DNA of 64,000 nucleotides from Harmonia axyridis. Taxonomy: Eukaryota; Arthropoda; Insecta; Coleoptera; Coccinellidae. The stretch is taken from positions 12,028,001 to 12,092,000 of the forward strand of contig NC_059502.1 in the NCBI RefSeq assembly GCF_914767665.1, given 5' to 3'. This document shows, piece by piece, positions 52,627-63,037 of this stretch. The translations under genes and the position numbers were made by a program. Under the pieces are notes generated by a model. That model was not told where the DNA came from and did no database searches. It saw only the letters and a list, made by a program, of their open reading frames with translations. Within the stretch, counting starts at the first letter, position 1. Each line of letters starts with the position of its first letter.

Positions 52627-55333
52627 GCCAAGTTGATATTTGGAATACTTACTCTTCAATAGAAACAGAATAACATATCCGAAGCACATTGATTTGCAGG
52701 CCGTCTAAGGGGTAGTATACACTTGTGAATTTTTCGAAATTTTCAAAAATGACCCTGTCAAAAATGTTTAGCCAAGTTGATATTTGGTATTATTACTCCT
52801 AAATAGCTAAAGAATAACATATCCGAAGCACATTGATTTGCAGGCCGTCTAAGGGGTAGTTTACACTTGAGAATTTTTCGAAATTTTCAAAAATGACCCT
52901 GTCAAAAATGTTTAGCCAAGTTGATATTTCGTATTATTACTCTTAAAGAGCTACAGAATAACATATCCGAAGCACATTGATTTGCAGGCCGTCTAAGGTG
53001 TAGTTTACACTTGTGAATTTTTCGAAATTTTTGAGAATGACCCTGTCAAAAATGTTTAGCCAAGTTCATATTTGGTATTATTACTCCTAAATAGCTAAAG
53101 AATAACATATCCGAAGGATTTTGATTTGCAGGCCGTCTAAGGGGTAGTTTACACTTGTGAGTTTTTCGAAATTTTTGAGAATGACCCTGTCAAAAATGTT
53201 TAGCCAAGTTGATATTTGGTATTATTACTCTTAAAGAGCTACAGAATAACATATCCGAAGGATTTTGATTTGCAGACCGTCTAAGGGGTAGTTTACACCT
53301 GTGAATTTTTCGAAATTTTTGAGAATGACCCTGTCAAAAATGTTTAGCCAAGTTCATATTTGGTATTATTACTCCTAAATAGCTAAAGAATAACATATCC
53401 GAAGGATTTTGATTTGCAGGCCGTCTAAGGGGTAGTTTACACTTGTGAGTTTTTCGAAATTTTTGAGAATGACCCTGTCAAAAATGTTTAGCCAAGTTCA
53501 TATTTGGTATTATTACTCCTAAATAGCTAAAGAATAACATATCCGAAGGATTTTGATTTGCAGGCCGTCTAAGGGGTAGTTTACACTTGAGAATTTTTCG
53601 AAATTTTCAAAAATGACCCTGTCAAAAATGTTTAGCCAAGTTGATATTTGGTATTATTACTCTTAAAGAGCTACAGAATAACATATCCGAAGCACATTGA
53701 TTTGCAGGCCGTCTAAGGTGTAGTTTACACTTGTGAATTTTTCGAAATTTTTGAGAATGACCCTGTCAAAAATGTTTAGCCAAGTTCATATTTGGTATTA
53801 TTACTCTTGAATAGCTACAGAATAACATATCCGAAGCACATTGACTTGCAGGCCGTCTAAGGGGTAGTTTACACTTGAGAATTTTTCGAAATTTTCAGAA
53901 ATGACCCTGTCAAAAATGTTTAGCCAAGTTGATATTTGGTATTATTACTCTTAAAGAGCTACAGAATAACATATCCGAAGCACATTGATTTGCAGGCCGT
54001 CTAAGGTGTAGTTTACACTTGTGAATTTTTCGAAATTTTTGAGAATGACCCTGTCAAAAATGTTTAGCCAAGTTCATATTTGGTATTATTACTCCTAAAT
54101 AGCTAAAGAATAACATATCCGAAGGATTTTGATTTGCAGGCCGTCTAAGGGGTAGTTTACACTTGTGAGTTTTTCGAAATTTTTGAGAATGACCCTGTCA
54201 AAAATGTTTAGCCAAGTTGATATTTGGTATTATTACTCTTAAAGAGCTACAGAATAACATATCCGAAGGATTTTGATTTGCAGACCGTCTAAGGGGTAGT
54301 TTACACCTGTGAATTTTTCGAAATTTTTGAGAATGACCCTGTCAAAAATGTTTAGCCAAGTTCATATTTGGTATTATTACTCCTAAATAGCTAAAGAATA
54401 ACATATCCGAAGGATTTTGATTTGCAGGCCGTCTAAGGGGTAGTTTACACTTGTGAGTTTTTCGAAATTTTTGAGAATGACCCTGTCAAAAATGTTTAGC
54501 CAAGTTCATATTTGGTATTATTACTCCTAAATAGCTAAAGAATAACATATCCGAAGGATTTTGATTTGCAGGCCGTCTAAGGGGTAGTTTACACTTGTGA
54601 GTTTTTCGAAATTTTTGAGAATGACCCTGTCAAAAATGTTTAGCCAAGTTCATATTTGGTATTATTACTCCTAAATAGCTAAAGAATAACATATCCGAAG
54701 GATTTTGATTTGCAGACCGTCTAAGGGGTAGTTTACACCTGTGAATTTTTCGAAATTTTTGAGAATGACCCTGTCAAAAATGTTTAGCCAAGTTCATATT
54801 TGGTATTATTACTCCTAAATAGCTAAAGAATAACATATCCGAAGGATTTTGATTTGCAGGCCGTCTAAGGGGTAGTTTACACTTGTGAGTTTTTCGAAAT
54901 TTTTGAGAATGACCCTGTCAAAAATGTTTAGCCAAGTTCATATTTGGTATTATTACTCCTAAATAGCTAAAGAATAACATATCCGAAGGATTTTGATTTG
55001 CAGGCCGTCTAAGGGGTAGTTTACACTTGTGAGTTTTTCGAAATTTTTGAGAATGACCCTGTCAAAAATGTTTAGCCAAGTTCATATTTGGTATTATTAC
55101 TCCTAAATAGCTAAAGAATAACATATCCGAAGGATTTTGATTTGCAGGCCGTCTAAGGGGTAGTTTACACTTGTGAGTTTTTCGAAATTTTCAAAAATAA
55201 CCCTGTCAAAAATGTTTAGCCAAGTTGATATTGCGCAAAGTTATTCTTCAACAGCTAGCGAATAACATATCCGAAGCACATTGATTTGCAGGCCGTCTAA
55301 GAGGTAGTTTGCACTTGTGGATTGTGGACAGTC
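52627..55333 (+). repeat. Left 144-bp tandem array, 18 units plus a partial
   Basis: The anchor GCCAAGTT recurs every 144 bp exactly from 52,627 to 55,219 (18 intervals), followed by a diverged partial unit. Each unit runs: CCAAGTT(G/C)ATATTTGGTAT, TATTACTC, AACATATCCGAAG, TTTGCAGGCCGTCTAAGG, GTAGTTTACACTTG, TTTTTCGAAATTTT and GACCCTGTCAAAAATGTTTA. Two variant states alternate (CACATT or GATTTT after CCGAAG; CTAAATAGCTAAAG or TTAAAGAGCTACAG). The first and last units are the most divergent, as expected when unequal exchange homogenises the interior. Confidence 0.95.
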
Positions 55334-55449
55334 TTCCCACCGCATAATTGCGGGCTATTGTGGCTCATTGTTGTGCAACTTGTAAAGTCTTATTTGGGTT
55401 TATTTGACTCGAATCTATATTCCATAGGAGATTAACATGAAGGTAACAC
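55334..55449. other. Central spacer of the foldback element
   Basis: The only single-copy part of the element, about 116 bp between the two arrays. It holds no frame, promoter motif or similarity that I recognise. CACCGCATAATTGCGGGC forms a short hairpin. Confidence 0.7.
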
Positions 55450-57484
55450 AACCAAATATTATCATGGCTAAAAATTTCAGACAGGGTCATTCTCAAAAAT
55501 TTCGAAAAATTCACAACTGTAAACTACCCCTTAGACGGCCTGCAAATCAATGTGCTTCGGATATGTTATTCTGTAGCTAATTAAGAGTAATAATACCAAA
55601 TATGAACTTGGCTAAACATTTTTGACAGGGTCATCCTCAAAAATTTCGAAAAACTCACAAGTTTAAACTACCCCTTAGACGGCCTGCAAATCAAAATCCT
55701 TCGGAAATGTTATTCTTTAGCTATTTAGGAGTAATAATACCAAATATCAACTTGGCTAAACATTTTTGACAGGGTCATTTTTGAAAATTTCGAAAAACTC
55801 ACAAGTGTAAACTACCCCTTAGACGGCCTGCAAATCAAAATCCTTCGGATATGTTATTCTTTAGCTATTTTGGAGTAATAATACCAAATATCAACTTGGC
55901 TGAACATTTTTGACAGGGTCATTATTGAAAATTTCGAAAAATTCACAAGTGTAAACTACCCCTTAGACGGCCTGCAAATCAATGTGCTTCGGATATGTTG
56001 TTCTGTAGCTATTTAAGAGTAATAATACCAAATATCAACTTGGCTAAACATTTTTGACAGGGTCATTTTTGAAAATTTCGAAAAACTCACAAGTGTAAAC
56101 TACCCCTTAGACGGCCTGCAAATCAAAATCCTTCGGATATGTTATTCTTTAGCTATTTAGGAGTAATAATACCAAATATCAACTTGGCTAAACATTTTTG
56201 ACAGGGTCATTTTTGAAAATTTCGAAAAATTCACAAGTGTAAACTACCCCTTAGACGGCCTGCAAATCAATGGGCTTCGGATATGTTATTCTGTAGCTTT
56301 TTAAGAGTAATAATACCAAATATCAACTTGGCTAAACATTTTTGACAGGGTCATTTTTGAAAATTTCGAAAAATTCTCATGTGTAAACTACCCCTTAGAC
56401 GGCCTGCAAATCAATGTGCTTCGGATATGTTATTCTGTAGCTATTTAAGAGTAAAAATACCAAATATGAACTTGGCTAAATATTTTTGACAGGGTCATTC
56501 TCAAAAATTTCGAAAAACTCACAAGTGTAAACTACCCCTTAGACGGCCTGCAAAAAAAAATCCTTCGGATATGTTATTCTTTAGCTATTTAGGAGTAATA
56601 ATATCAAATATCAACTTGGCTAAACATTTTTGACAGGGTCATTTTTGAAAATTTCGAAAAATTCACAAGTGTAAACTACCCCTTAGACGGCCTGCAAATC
56701 AATGGGCTTCGGATATGTTATTCTGTAGCTCTTTAAGAGTAATAATACCAAATATCAACTTGGCTAAACATTTTTGACAGGGTCATTTTTGAAAATTTCG
56801 AAAAATTCTCAAGTGTAAACTACCCCTTAGACGGCCTGCAAATCAAAATCCTTCGGATATGTTATTCTTTAGCTATTTTGGAGTAATAATACCAAATATC
56901 AACTTGGCTGAACATTTTTGACAGGGTCATTATTGAAAATTTCGAAAAACTCACAAGTGTAAACTACCCCTTAGACGGCCTGCAAATCAAAATCCTTCGG
57001 ATATGTTATTCTTTAGCTATTTAGGAGTAATAATATCAAATATCAACTTGGCTAAACATTTTTGACAGGGTCATTTTTGAAAATTTCAAAAAATTCACAA
57101 GTGTAAGCTACCCCTTAGACGGCCTGCAAATCAAAATCCTTCGGATATGTTATTCTGTAGCTATTTGAGAGTAATAATACCAAATATCAACTTGGCTAAA
57201 CATTTTTGAGAGAGTCATTTCTCAAAATTTTGAAAAATTCACAAGTGTAAACTACCCCTTAGACGGCCTGCAAATCAATGTGCTTAGGATATGTTTTTCT
57301 TTAGCTATTTAAGAGTAATAATACCCAATATGAACTTGGCTAAACATTTTTGACAGGGTCATTTTTGAAAATTTCGAAAAATTCACAAGTGTGAACTACC
57401 CCTTAGACGGCCTGCAAATCAATGTGCTTCGGATATGTTATTCTGTTTCTATTGAAGAGTAAGTATTCCAAATATCAACTTGGC
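55450..57484 (-). repeat. Right 144-bp tandem array, 14 units, inverted
   Basis: The inverse anchor CTTGGC recurs every 144 bp from 55,607 to 57,479, with a diverged first anchor CATGGC at 55,463, giving 14 intervals. The units are the reverse complement of those on the left, with the same two variant states. The copy number differs from the left (14 against 18), so the arms are not a strict mirror image. Confidence 0.93.
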
Positions 57485-57760
57485 TAAACGTTTTTCAAGG
57501 TTTCATTCGTGAAAATACTTGTATATACCCCGTCGTTTCATTGATCAGCATAATTCAAGTTCATCTATAATATTATTTTGTGCATTGAAATGTCATAAAA
57601 CTTGACTGAAGTCGTTCAAGTAAACTCAAAAAGCAAATTCTTGCGTTGCACCCCAAAAACAGATCGATTCGTTAGTTTTGAATTCTACCGACGCCACTGG
57701 TCGTTTGGCTGCTGGAATGAAATCGGCTGCTGAAAAGTGGCTGCCAAGTTCACGCCGGTA

Positions 57761-57767
57761 TCAAATA
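57761..57767. other. 7-bp target duplication TCAAATA, right
   Basis: Partner of 52,344-52,350. It is followed by TTATG, which restores the interrupted tRNA-derived repeat. Confidence 0.75.
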
Positions 57768-57975
57768 TTATGATTCAGAAACTTAAATCATACTGAAGTC
57801 GATAAAATATCGACGACGTTAGAGAAAAGGTGAAGAGAATCGTGATGATCACCGATAGTGAATTGAGTTCCCTTCCAACATCAACGTTCTCTAACCCTCG
57901 CGAACTTCATAGTTTGAAAGTGATGCTACTACTAACATTTGATTCGGTTTCTTGAAATGAGGTTGGAACTCAGTT

Positions 57976-58049
57976 TCCTCGGTGGCTTAGTTGGTGAGAG
58001 CATTAGACTAGTGATTCGGATGTTGTGGGTTCGAGTCCCGCTCGAGGAG
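57976..58049 (+). tRNA. tRNA-like gene, anticodon AGT (Thr type), possibly SINE head
   Basis: A 74-nt cloverleaf. Acceptor TCCTCGG pairs with TCGAGGA, D stem GCTT with GAGC, T arm GTGGG-TTCGAGT-CCCGC, and the loop CTAGTGA gives anticodon AGT. The anticodon stem is weak (one A-C mismatch and several G-T pairs). The Pol III A box TGGCTTAGTTGG (57,983-57,994) and B box GGTTCGAGTCC (58,028-58,038) are perfect, and a seven-T terminator follows at about 58,053. A truncated relative at 52,258 shares sequence beyond the gene, so this is more likely the head of a tRNA-derived repeat or a tRNA pseudogene than a working tRNA-Thr. Confidence 0.5.
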
Positions 58050-58110
58050 TTATTTTTTTCGGAATTAAAAAATTGTCTGTTAGCCATAAAATATTATGCT
58101 ATTATAAATT
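58050..58110 (+). repeat. Body of the tRNA-derived repeat
   Basis: GTTATTTTTTTCGGAATTAA with AAAATTGTCTGTTAGCCATA and AAATATTATG matches the DNA after the truncated tRNA-like copy at 52,306-52,350 and 57,761-57,772. It defines the uninterrupted form of the site where the foldback element landed. Confidence 0.75.
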
Positions 58111-58213
58111 ATATTTCAGACATCAACCAATTTTTATAATTGCAGTTAATGTTAGAACTGCAGAAAAAGAATAGTCAAAAAGAAGTGGTGAACATAAATC
58201 TATGGTTTGACAA

Positions 58214-59283
58214 TTGAGAATGCCTAGCTGTTTTGCTATTTCTGTTCAGTGTAGTTTGAATATTCATCATAAATCGTTTCACGCTAGAACAACGCTTCCA
58301 AATTGGGGAAATTCACTTCGAAAAAATAAATCTGTTCGTGAAATTCCTATAGAACTTTGTCCATTTCACGGTCAAAATAATCGGTCTTGTGAACAAGCAG
58401 TTCGAGCAATTATTTATCGTTTTCGCACTTATTTTACTCTTCTCGATTCAAAACCATCAACAAAACAAAGAAATGTGCTTCCGAAGAAAATATTGCTGCT
58501 GTAGCTTGAAGAGTTGAAGAAGACGCCGAAATGACTATACGTCGCTGTTCTCAACTTGTTGGCCTTTATTCTACGTATGGATCTTGGCTTACGTGGCTAT
58601 AAAATATATCTGGTGCAAGAATTGAAGTCAATTGACTATCGTTTACATCGCATTTTTGCTGATTGGGTTAAATTGAAACTTGCCGAAGATGAGCATTTTA
58701 TCGAAGAATTTTGTTCAAAGGTAAGGCTCATTTCTTATTAAATGGCTAAGAAAAACCCCTGTATATGGAGCAAAGACAATTCTCAAGCCATCAACGTCTT
58801 CATTAGGTACATCTATTGAAATTGTTTGGTGTAGTTTAGACACTGGTAGGAAGGAGCTGCTGTATCGGTGAATGACGTGCGCTATCGAGCCATTCTGACT
58901 GATTTTTGTTTCCGAAAATTCATCAGCTATAAACATCGACGATATTTGATTTCAACAAGACGGCGCTACTTGGCGTACAGCGCGCTTTACCATCAGTTTA
59001 TAACAAAATCAACTTGGTGACAACTTTATTGACAGAAGTGGTCCTATTAACCGGCCCTCTCGTTACACCGACTTAACGCCTATTGCTTGCTTTTTATGGA
59101 GCTATTTTGAGTCATTGGTTTATGCCGACAAACCAGCAACTCTTGAAGAATTGGAAGTCGATATTCAAGCCACCATTGACGTCGTACGGCTAGATTTATT
59201 GAAAAAAATAATGAAAAATTGGACTTCTAATTTGCTATGTAACTGTTACATCGGTGGACATATGCCGGAAATAACAGTGACTT
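58214..59283 (+). pseudogene. DDE transposase pseudogene, degenerate
   Basis: In order, in changing frames: PFHGQNNRSCEQAVRAIIYRF (helix-turn-helix region, about 58,360), DLGLRGYKIYLVQELK, FADWVKLKLAEDEHFIE (about 58,650), then about 58,830-59,280 WCSLDTGR, VSVNDVRYRA, QQDGATWRTA (second Asp), GPINRPSRYTDLTPIACFLW (the third Asp, normally PLDYFLW, is lost: IACFLW), VYADKPATLEELEVDIQATI, and GGHMPEI to TAA. It is the same family as the element at 43,876. The FSDEAHFW block with the first Asp is destroyed. No open frame remains. Confidence 0.85.
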
Positions 59284-59572
59284 AATTGAACACAGTGGCG
59301 ACAATTCGTTCAAATTGAGCGTAAAATGGCGAATGGGGACATAGAACCACATAACTTGAGAATACAATTGACTGAACTGAACTGATATACGTCAAAATCA
59401 AAATTATTGGGACTGATAGTATTTGATTGTGTATAGAACGAATTTAAACTGAAGAATACTATAGTGGTTCAATAAAATGAACCTTACAATTTGAATAAAT
59501 CCCAAAAATCAGGTAAACGAAAAGCCGCCATATTTAGGCTCAGCCAATCAAAAACGAGACCTGTTGTTTGTT
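59277..59572 (+). repeat. Dispersed repeat B, copy 2
   Basis: Inverse of 10,851-11,157. It begins at the stop of the transposase pseudogene and ends near CTCAGCCAATCAAAAACGAG. This suggests it is the 3' untranslated and terminal part of that transposon; no clear terminal inverted repeat partner was found at the 5' side. Confidence 0.75.
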
Positions 59573-59621
59573 AAGTCACTGTACCAGAAATCATATTTGA
59601 AAAATAAATGCCATGAAATTA

Positions 59622-60190
59622 TCCACCAGTTTATAATAATAAAAATTCATTCCTACGAAGTATCAGATATTATTAGATTATTATTAGAAAATTCTTGATA
59701 AAGTACTGAAGTTAAGTTGTTTTATTTTTTAGCATGAAAACAGCGTCTCATCCGACAAACAGGCGTGAGAGATTTTTTCGTCGCAATTGAAAAATTATTT
59801 TTTTTTTAATATCCCAGTGGCGTACCAAATTTTTTCAAATGGTCAGTTTTTGAAAGAGACTTAAATCTCTGAGTAGAAAGCATTCATATAACAAAAACTA
59901 TAATATCTACCAGTTTATAATAATGAAAAATTCATTTGAACATATTATCAGATATTTTATTAGATTATTATTAGATAGTTCTTGATGAAGTACCAAAGTT
60001 GAGTTGTTTTATTTTTCTGCATAAAAACGGCGTCTCATGCGACAAACAGGCGTGAGAGATTTTTTTGTCGTAATTGAAAAATGATTTTTTTCAAATATCC
60101 CAGTGGCTTACCACTTTTCTTCAAATGATGAGTTTTTGAAAAAGACTTAAATCTCTGAATAGAAACCATTCATATAACAAATACTATATA
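59622..60190 (+). repeat. Tandem duplication, 284-bp unit
   Basis: ACCAGTTTATAATAAT is at 59,625 and 59,909, GACAAACAGGCGTGAGAGAT at 59,755 and 60,041, and ATATCCCAGTGG in both, at about 85% identity with small indels. Two units only, non-coding. Each carries CCCAGTGGC(G/T)TACCA, the CAGTGGCGTA word also found in both foldback families. Confidence 0.85.
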
Positions 60191-62850
60191 GCAAACTGTC
60201 ATGCAGAATCACCCCAGAAGTTTGTCGCACTTATTCACTAACCCGCTGTATAAGTTCATATCTCTATTTACTTTTCGGGGTCTGCAGCGCCGACCCTGGA
60301 AGCCATCATAAGGAGCCGCCACTCATCGTTAGTTATTCATACGAGAGATCGCAATTATTCCTTATCTCTTCTTCAAAGATGTCTGACTTCATAATCGTTA
60401 TGGCATCATCAGGAACGGTGGAGGGGGAAATCTACAGGAAGAGATTTTCGTAATCAATTGCCTAAGGCAAATAGTAGTCTGAATAGAGGAAAAGAGACTT
60501 TGAAATCTACGATCACATCCGACTTTAAATGAAATCTTAATTAAACTTTGGTACAAACACGGGAAGACAGTGAGTAGTCACCGGAGATAAATGCATCTCG
60601 CATTTCTCAGTCAGAAAAGATCATTTGCGGATTCTCTTCGTTCCATTTATACTCGGAAATGGATCAAAAGATTACTGTTTACATATCCGTCCTGCGAAAA
60701 TGCAGATTACATTATTCATTATTCCGCAATACTACGTAATTTATTTTTTTTTGTTTTGATGTTCTGTTTAATTTTTCTTCTTCTCCTTCGTTTGGTCTCT
60801 CAACATTATTGTACTCGTATCTGAAAGATCAATGATATTTAACAGCCAATTTCGACTCCTGATTTCATGTACAGGGTGGGCAAATAAGCGAGATAAGCGG
60901 CTATATCTCTGGATCCACTCATCGTAGAGACTTAAAAAAATGTTAACACTAAAGTGTACAAGAAAACACACTGGAAATTGTTTTGAAGTTCATACCTCTT
61001 CCGCTAGGGGCGTAATAGCTATCGTCGAGTAGAAAAATTGATTTTACTAGAAAATGTTTTATATGGAGTTGAAGAAAAAATACCATCACTGTAATCCTTG
61101 GAAAATTCTCAATCTTTTTGAATTGTCACTTTCGATTTTACGACAACAAATAAGGGTAGGTGAAAGGGAGAAATCTGAGTCATTGAAATGCCTGTAACTT
61201 CAGTTTGGCTCAACATTTTCGAGCAAATTAGATCTCGTCTGGAAGATAATGTCTTGTTGATTGAGGACAAAATATACTTATGATAAATTTGTATTTGCTG
61301 CTTTCGAAAGGGGACGCTAAGTCAGAAGTTCATAGGACTCCTATTTCATTCTAAAAAAAATGCATACATTTTAATTCAATGGAAAATACGCATTGAGGGT
61401 GTACAATTCGATGCTCACTGAAAGCATCTCGAGAACTATAAGAATTAGAGGACCCTCGAGCTCTTTTTTCGAAAAAATCATATATCAAAAAGCAGATCAT
61501 AGATATCTTGATTCCTTCTCGTGTTACAGGGTGTTTCTCAAAAAATGACTATTTCCAATATTTCTCTATATCTTGCTTTCTGATCGAGATATTCGAAAAA
61601 TTCCTGAACGTTTTTTTCAGTAATTCTAACGGTTCATATGATATGCATAACATATCGTAGAAATGAATTAACGTCTCAGAGATATAGAGGAAAGTTGGTG
61701 TTTTTTGAATGGGACAACTTATAGTTTTTAATGCAGTTTTTTAGGCGCTTCAAATATTCACGAGCCACCACTGATATCAATGAACATTATGACTGCATTA
61801 TCCATCCATGAAAGAATACAGTATGGATGGTTTTATTCAAGTGTTTATGTTAGTCATCAACATTTTATCTTATGACTAGGAGACTGATCGATCTATCTAG
61901 TAAAACAGCATCAGAGCAAGGACAGACAATCCATAAATTCAGTATGTATGAACTTGAGATTGAATGAAATTGATCGCTCAGCATAAAAACGTGAAGCGTT
62001 CTGTATACAGCTTTTTTTTATAGTATTACTTTTCCAATGTTCAACTCTAATCGAAAATCATCGAAATAAGTTAATTAACTTATTTCGATTTATTTTTAAC
62101 TTGTAAATTCACAAGAGTCTACAATGTCATCTGATACTTATTCGAATACACATTCGGTTAAGAAATTTGTTTTTTATTTGGTTTTTCAATAAGTCAATAG
62201 AATACAGGAATCATGACATTTCCAAATTTTCAATTTTTCTGTTTCACATTCACTGTGAAATTTGCAAATTACCCTTGTTTAGAATTTTTAATATGTACCT
62301 GACTTATCTTAAATGTATTTCAATTCATTTTTCATCATAAAGATTTGATTAGCGAGACTATTGTGCTTTTTGATCTAAGAAGAAATTTTTAGTCGTGGTT
62401 GCAAAATGGTGGAATACTATAAAGCAACTCAAAGTTTTCAAATCGAATGCCTTTTGTTTTGATTGAATAATAAATATTAATAAATTAATAAGAATACAGA
62501 TATGTATATGTATGTGTGAGTTTTGGGAGCAATCTTGAGAATATATTATTATTTCTTCATTATAAGAAGAATCTTTGGGGAATAACAAACGTCGATTGTG
62601 TATTCCATAAAAAATTAGTATTCTTTTTGACGATTAATGAAAGCACTGCATTTGTGTGAGAAGAGGAAAATTTTGTATCTTTCTGTTAATTCAGTTTATA
62701 TTAAACATTTGGGAAATGGTGAACAATTTCCTTCATTTGGCAGCGTTTCTGTGTATGACACCTAGCGACCTCTAGTGGTGTTCATCAAAAGGCAATATAG
62801 TGCTCCCAGGACTTTAAATGAAATGGCTGTACTGAAAAGGGACCTGATCG
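60191..62850. other. No gene seen; MITE-end words
   Basis: AT-rich. TACAGGGTGGGCAAATAAG (about 60,872) and TACAGGGTGTTTCTC (about 61,527) are typical left ends of TA-flanked MITEs; repeat D lies at 61,399-61,447 inverted. No coding sequence is recognised. Confidence 0.5.
61399..61447 (-). repeat. Dispersed repeat D, copy 2
   Basis: Reverse complement of 29,488-29,540, sharing CTTATAGTTCTCGAGATGCT and CATTGAGCATCGAATT-type words almost exactly, but without the GGGACACCCC edge, which reads GTACACCC here. Confidence 0.65.
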
Positions 62851-62856
62851 GGAAGC

Positions 62857-63037
62857 GCGCCATCTACGTTTCTCTACATGAATTATTGCAGAGGCCTATG
62901 GAACTAGAAAATCAATACTAAGAGGAAAGGTTGTTTTGTGCCTTGTAGATGCCTATGATGTATTTCAAGGTTTGAATCTGAACCTCTAGATGGCGCGTCG
63001 TGGATTGCAGGTTCGTTCTATCTGTGTTAGAGGGCGC
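62857..63037. promoter_or_regulatory. Cluster of three CTCF-like sites
   Basis: GCGCCATCT (62,857-62,865, minus orientation), AGATGGCGC (62,988-62,996) and AGAGGGCGC (63,029-63,037) all fit the insect CTCF core AG(A/G)(T/G)GGCGC within 181 bp, the first facing the other two. GACCTCTAGTGG nearby adds a related word. Clustered and oriented CTCF-type sites are typical of insulators. The match is from memory of the motif and needs scoring. Confidence 0.3.

Larger units (their letters stand above)
52351..57760. mobile_element. 5.4-kb foldback element with 144-bp repeat arrays
   Basis: A giant inverted repeat. Outer arms of about 276 bp (52,351-52,626 and 57,485-57,760) start TACCGGCGTGAACTTGGCAG and are inverted copies with a single difference that I noticed. 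Inside each arm is an array of a 144-bp unit in opposite orientations, meeting at a short spacer (about 55,334-55,449). There is no frame above 120 codons and no transposase. It has 7-bp flanking repeats. The layout matches the foldback (FB, Tetris-type) elements known from Drosophila, whose long inverted ends are built of tandem repeats. The near-identity of the outer arms implies recent insertion or ongoing conversion. Confidence 0.9.

Noticed and set aside
52627..57484. Regular repeats that might suggest a CRISPR array
   Set aside because: The 144-bp units are contiguous, without unique spacers, in two inverted blocks of a eukaryotic foldback element.
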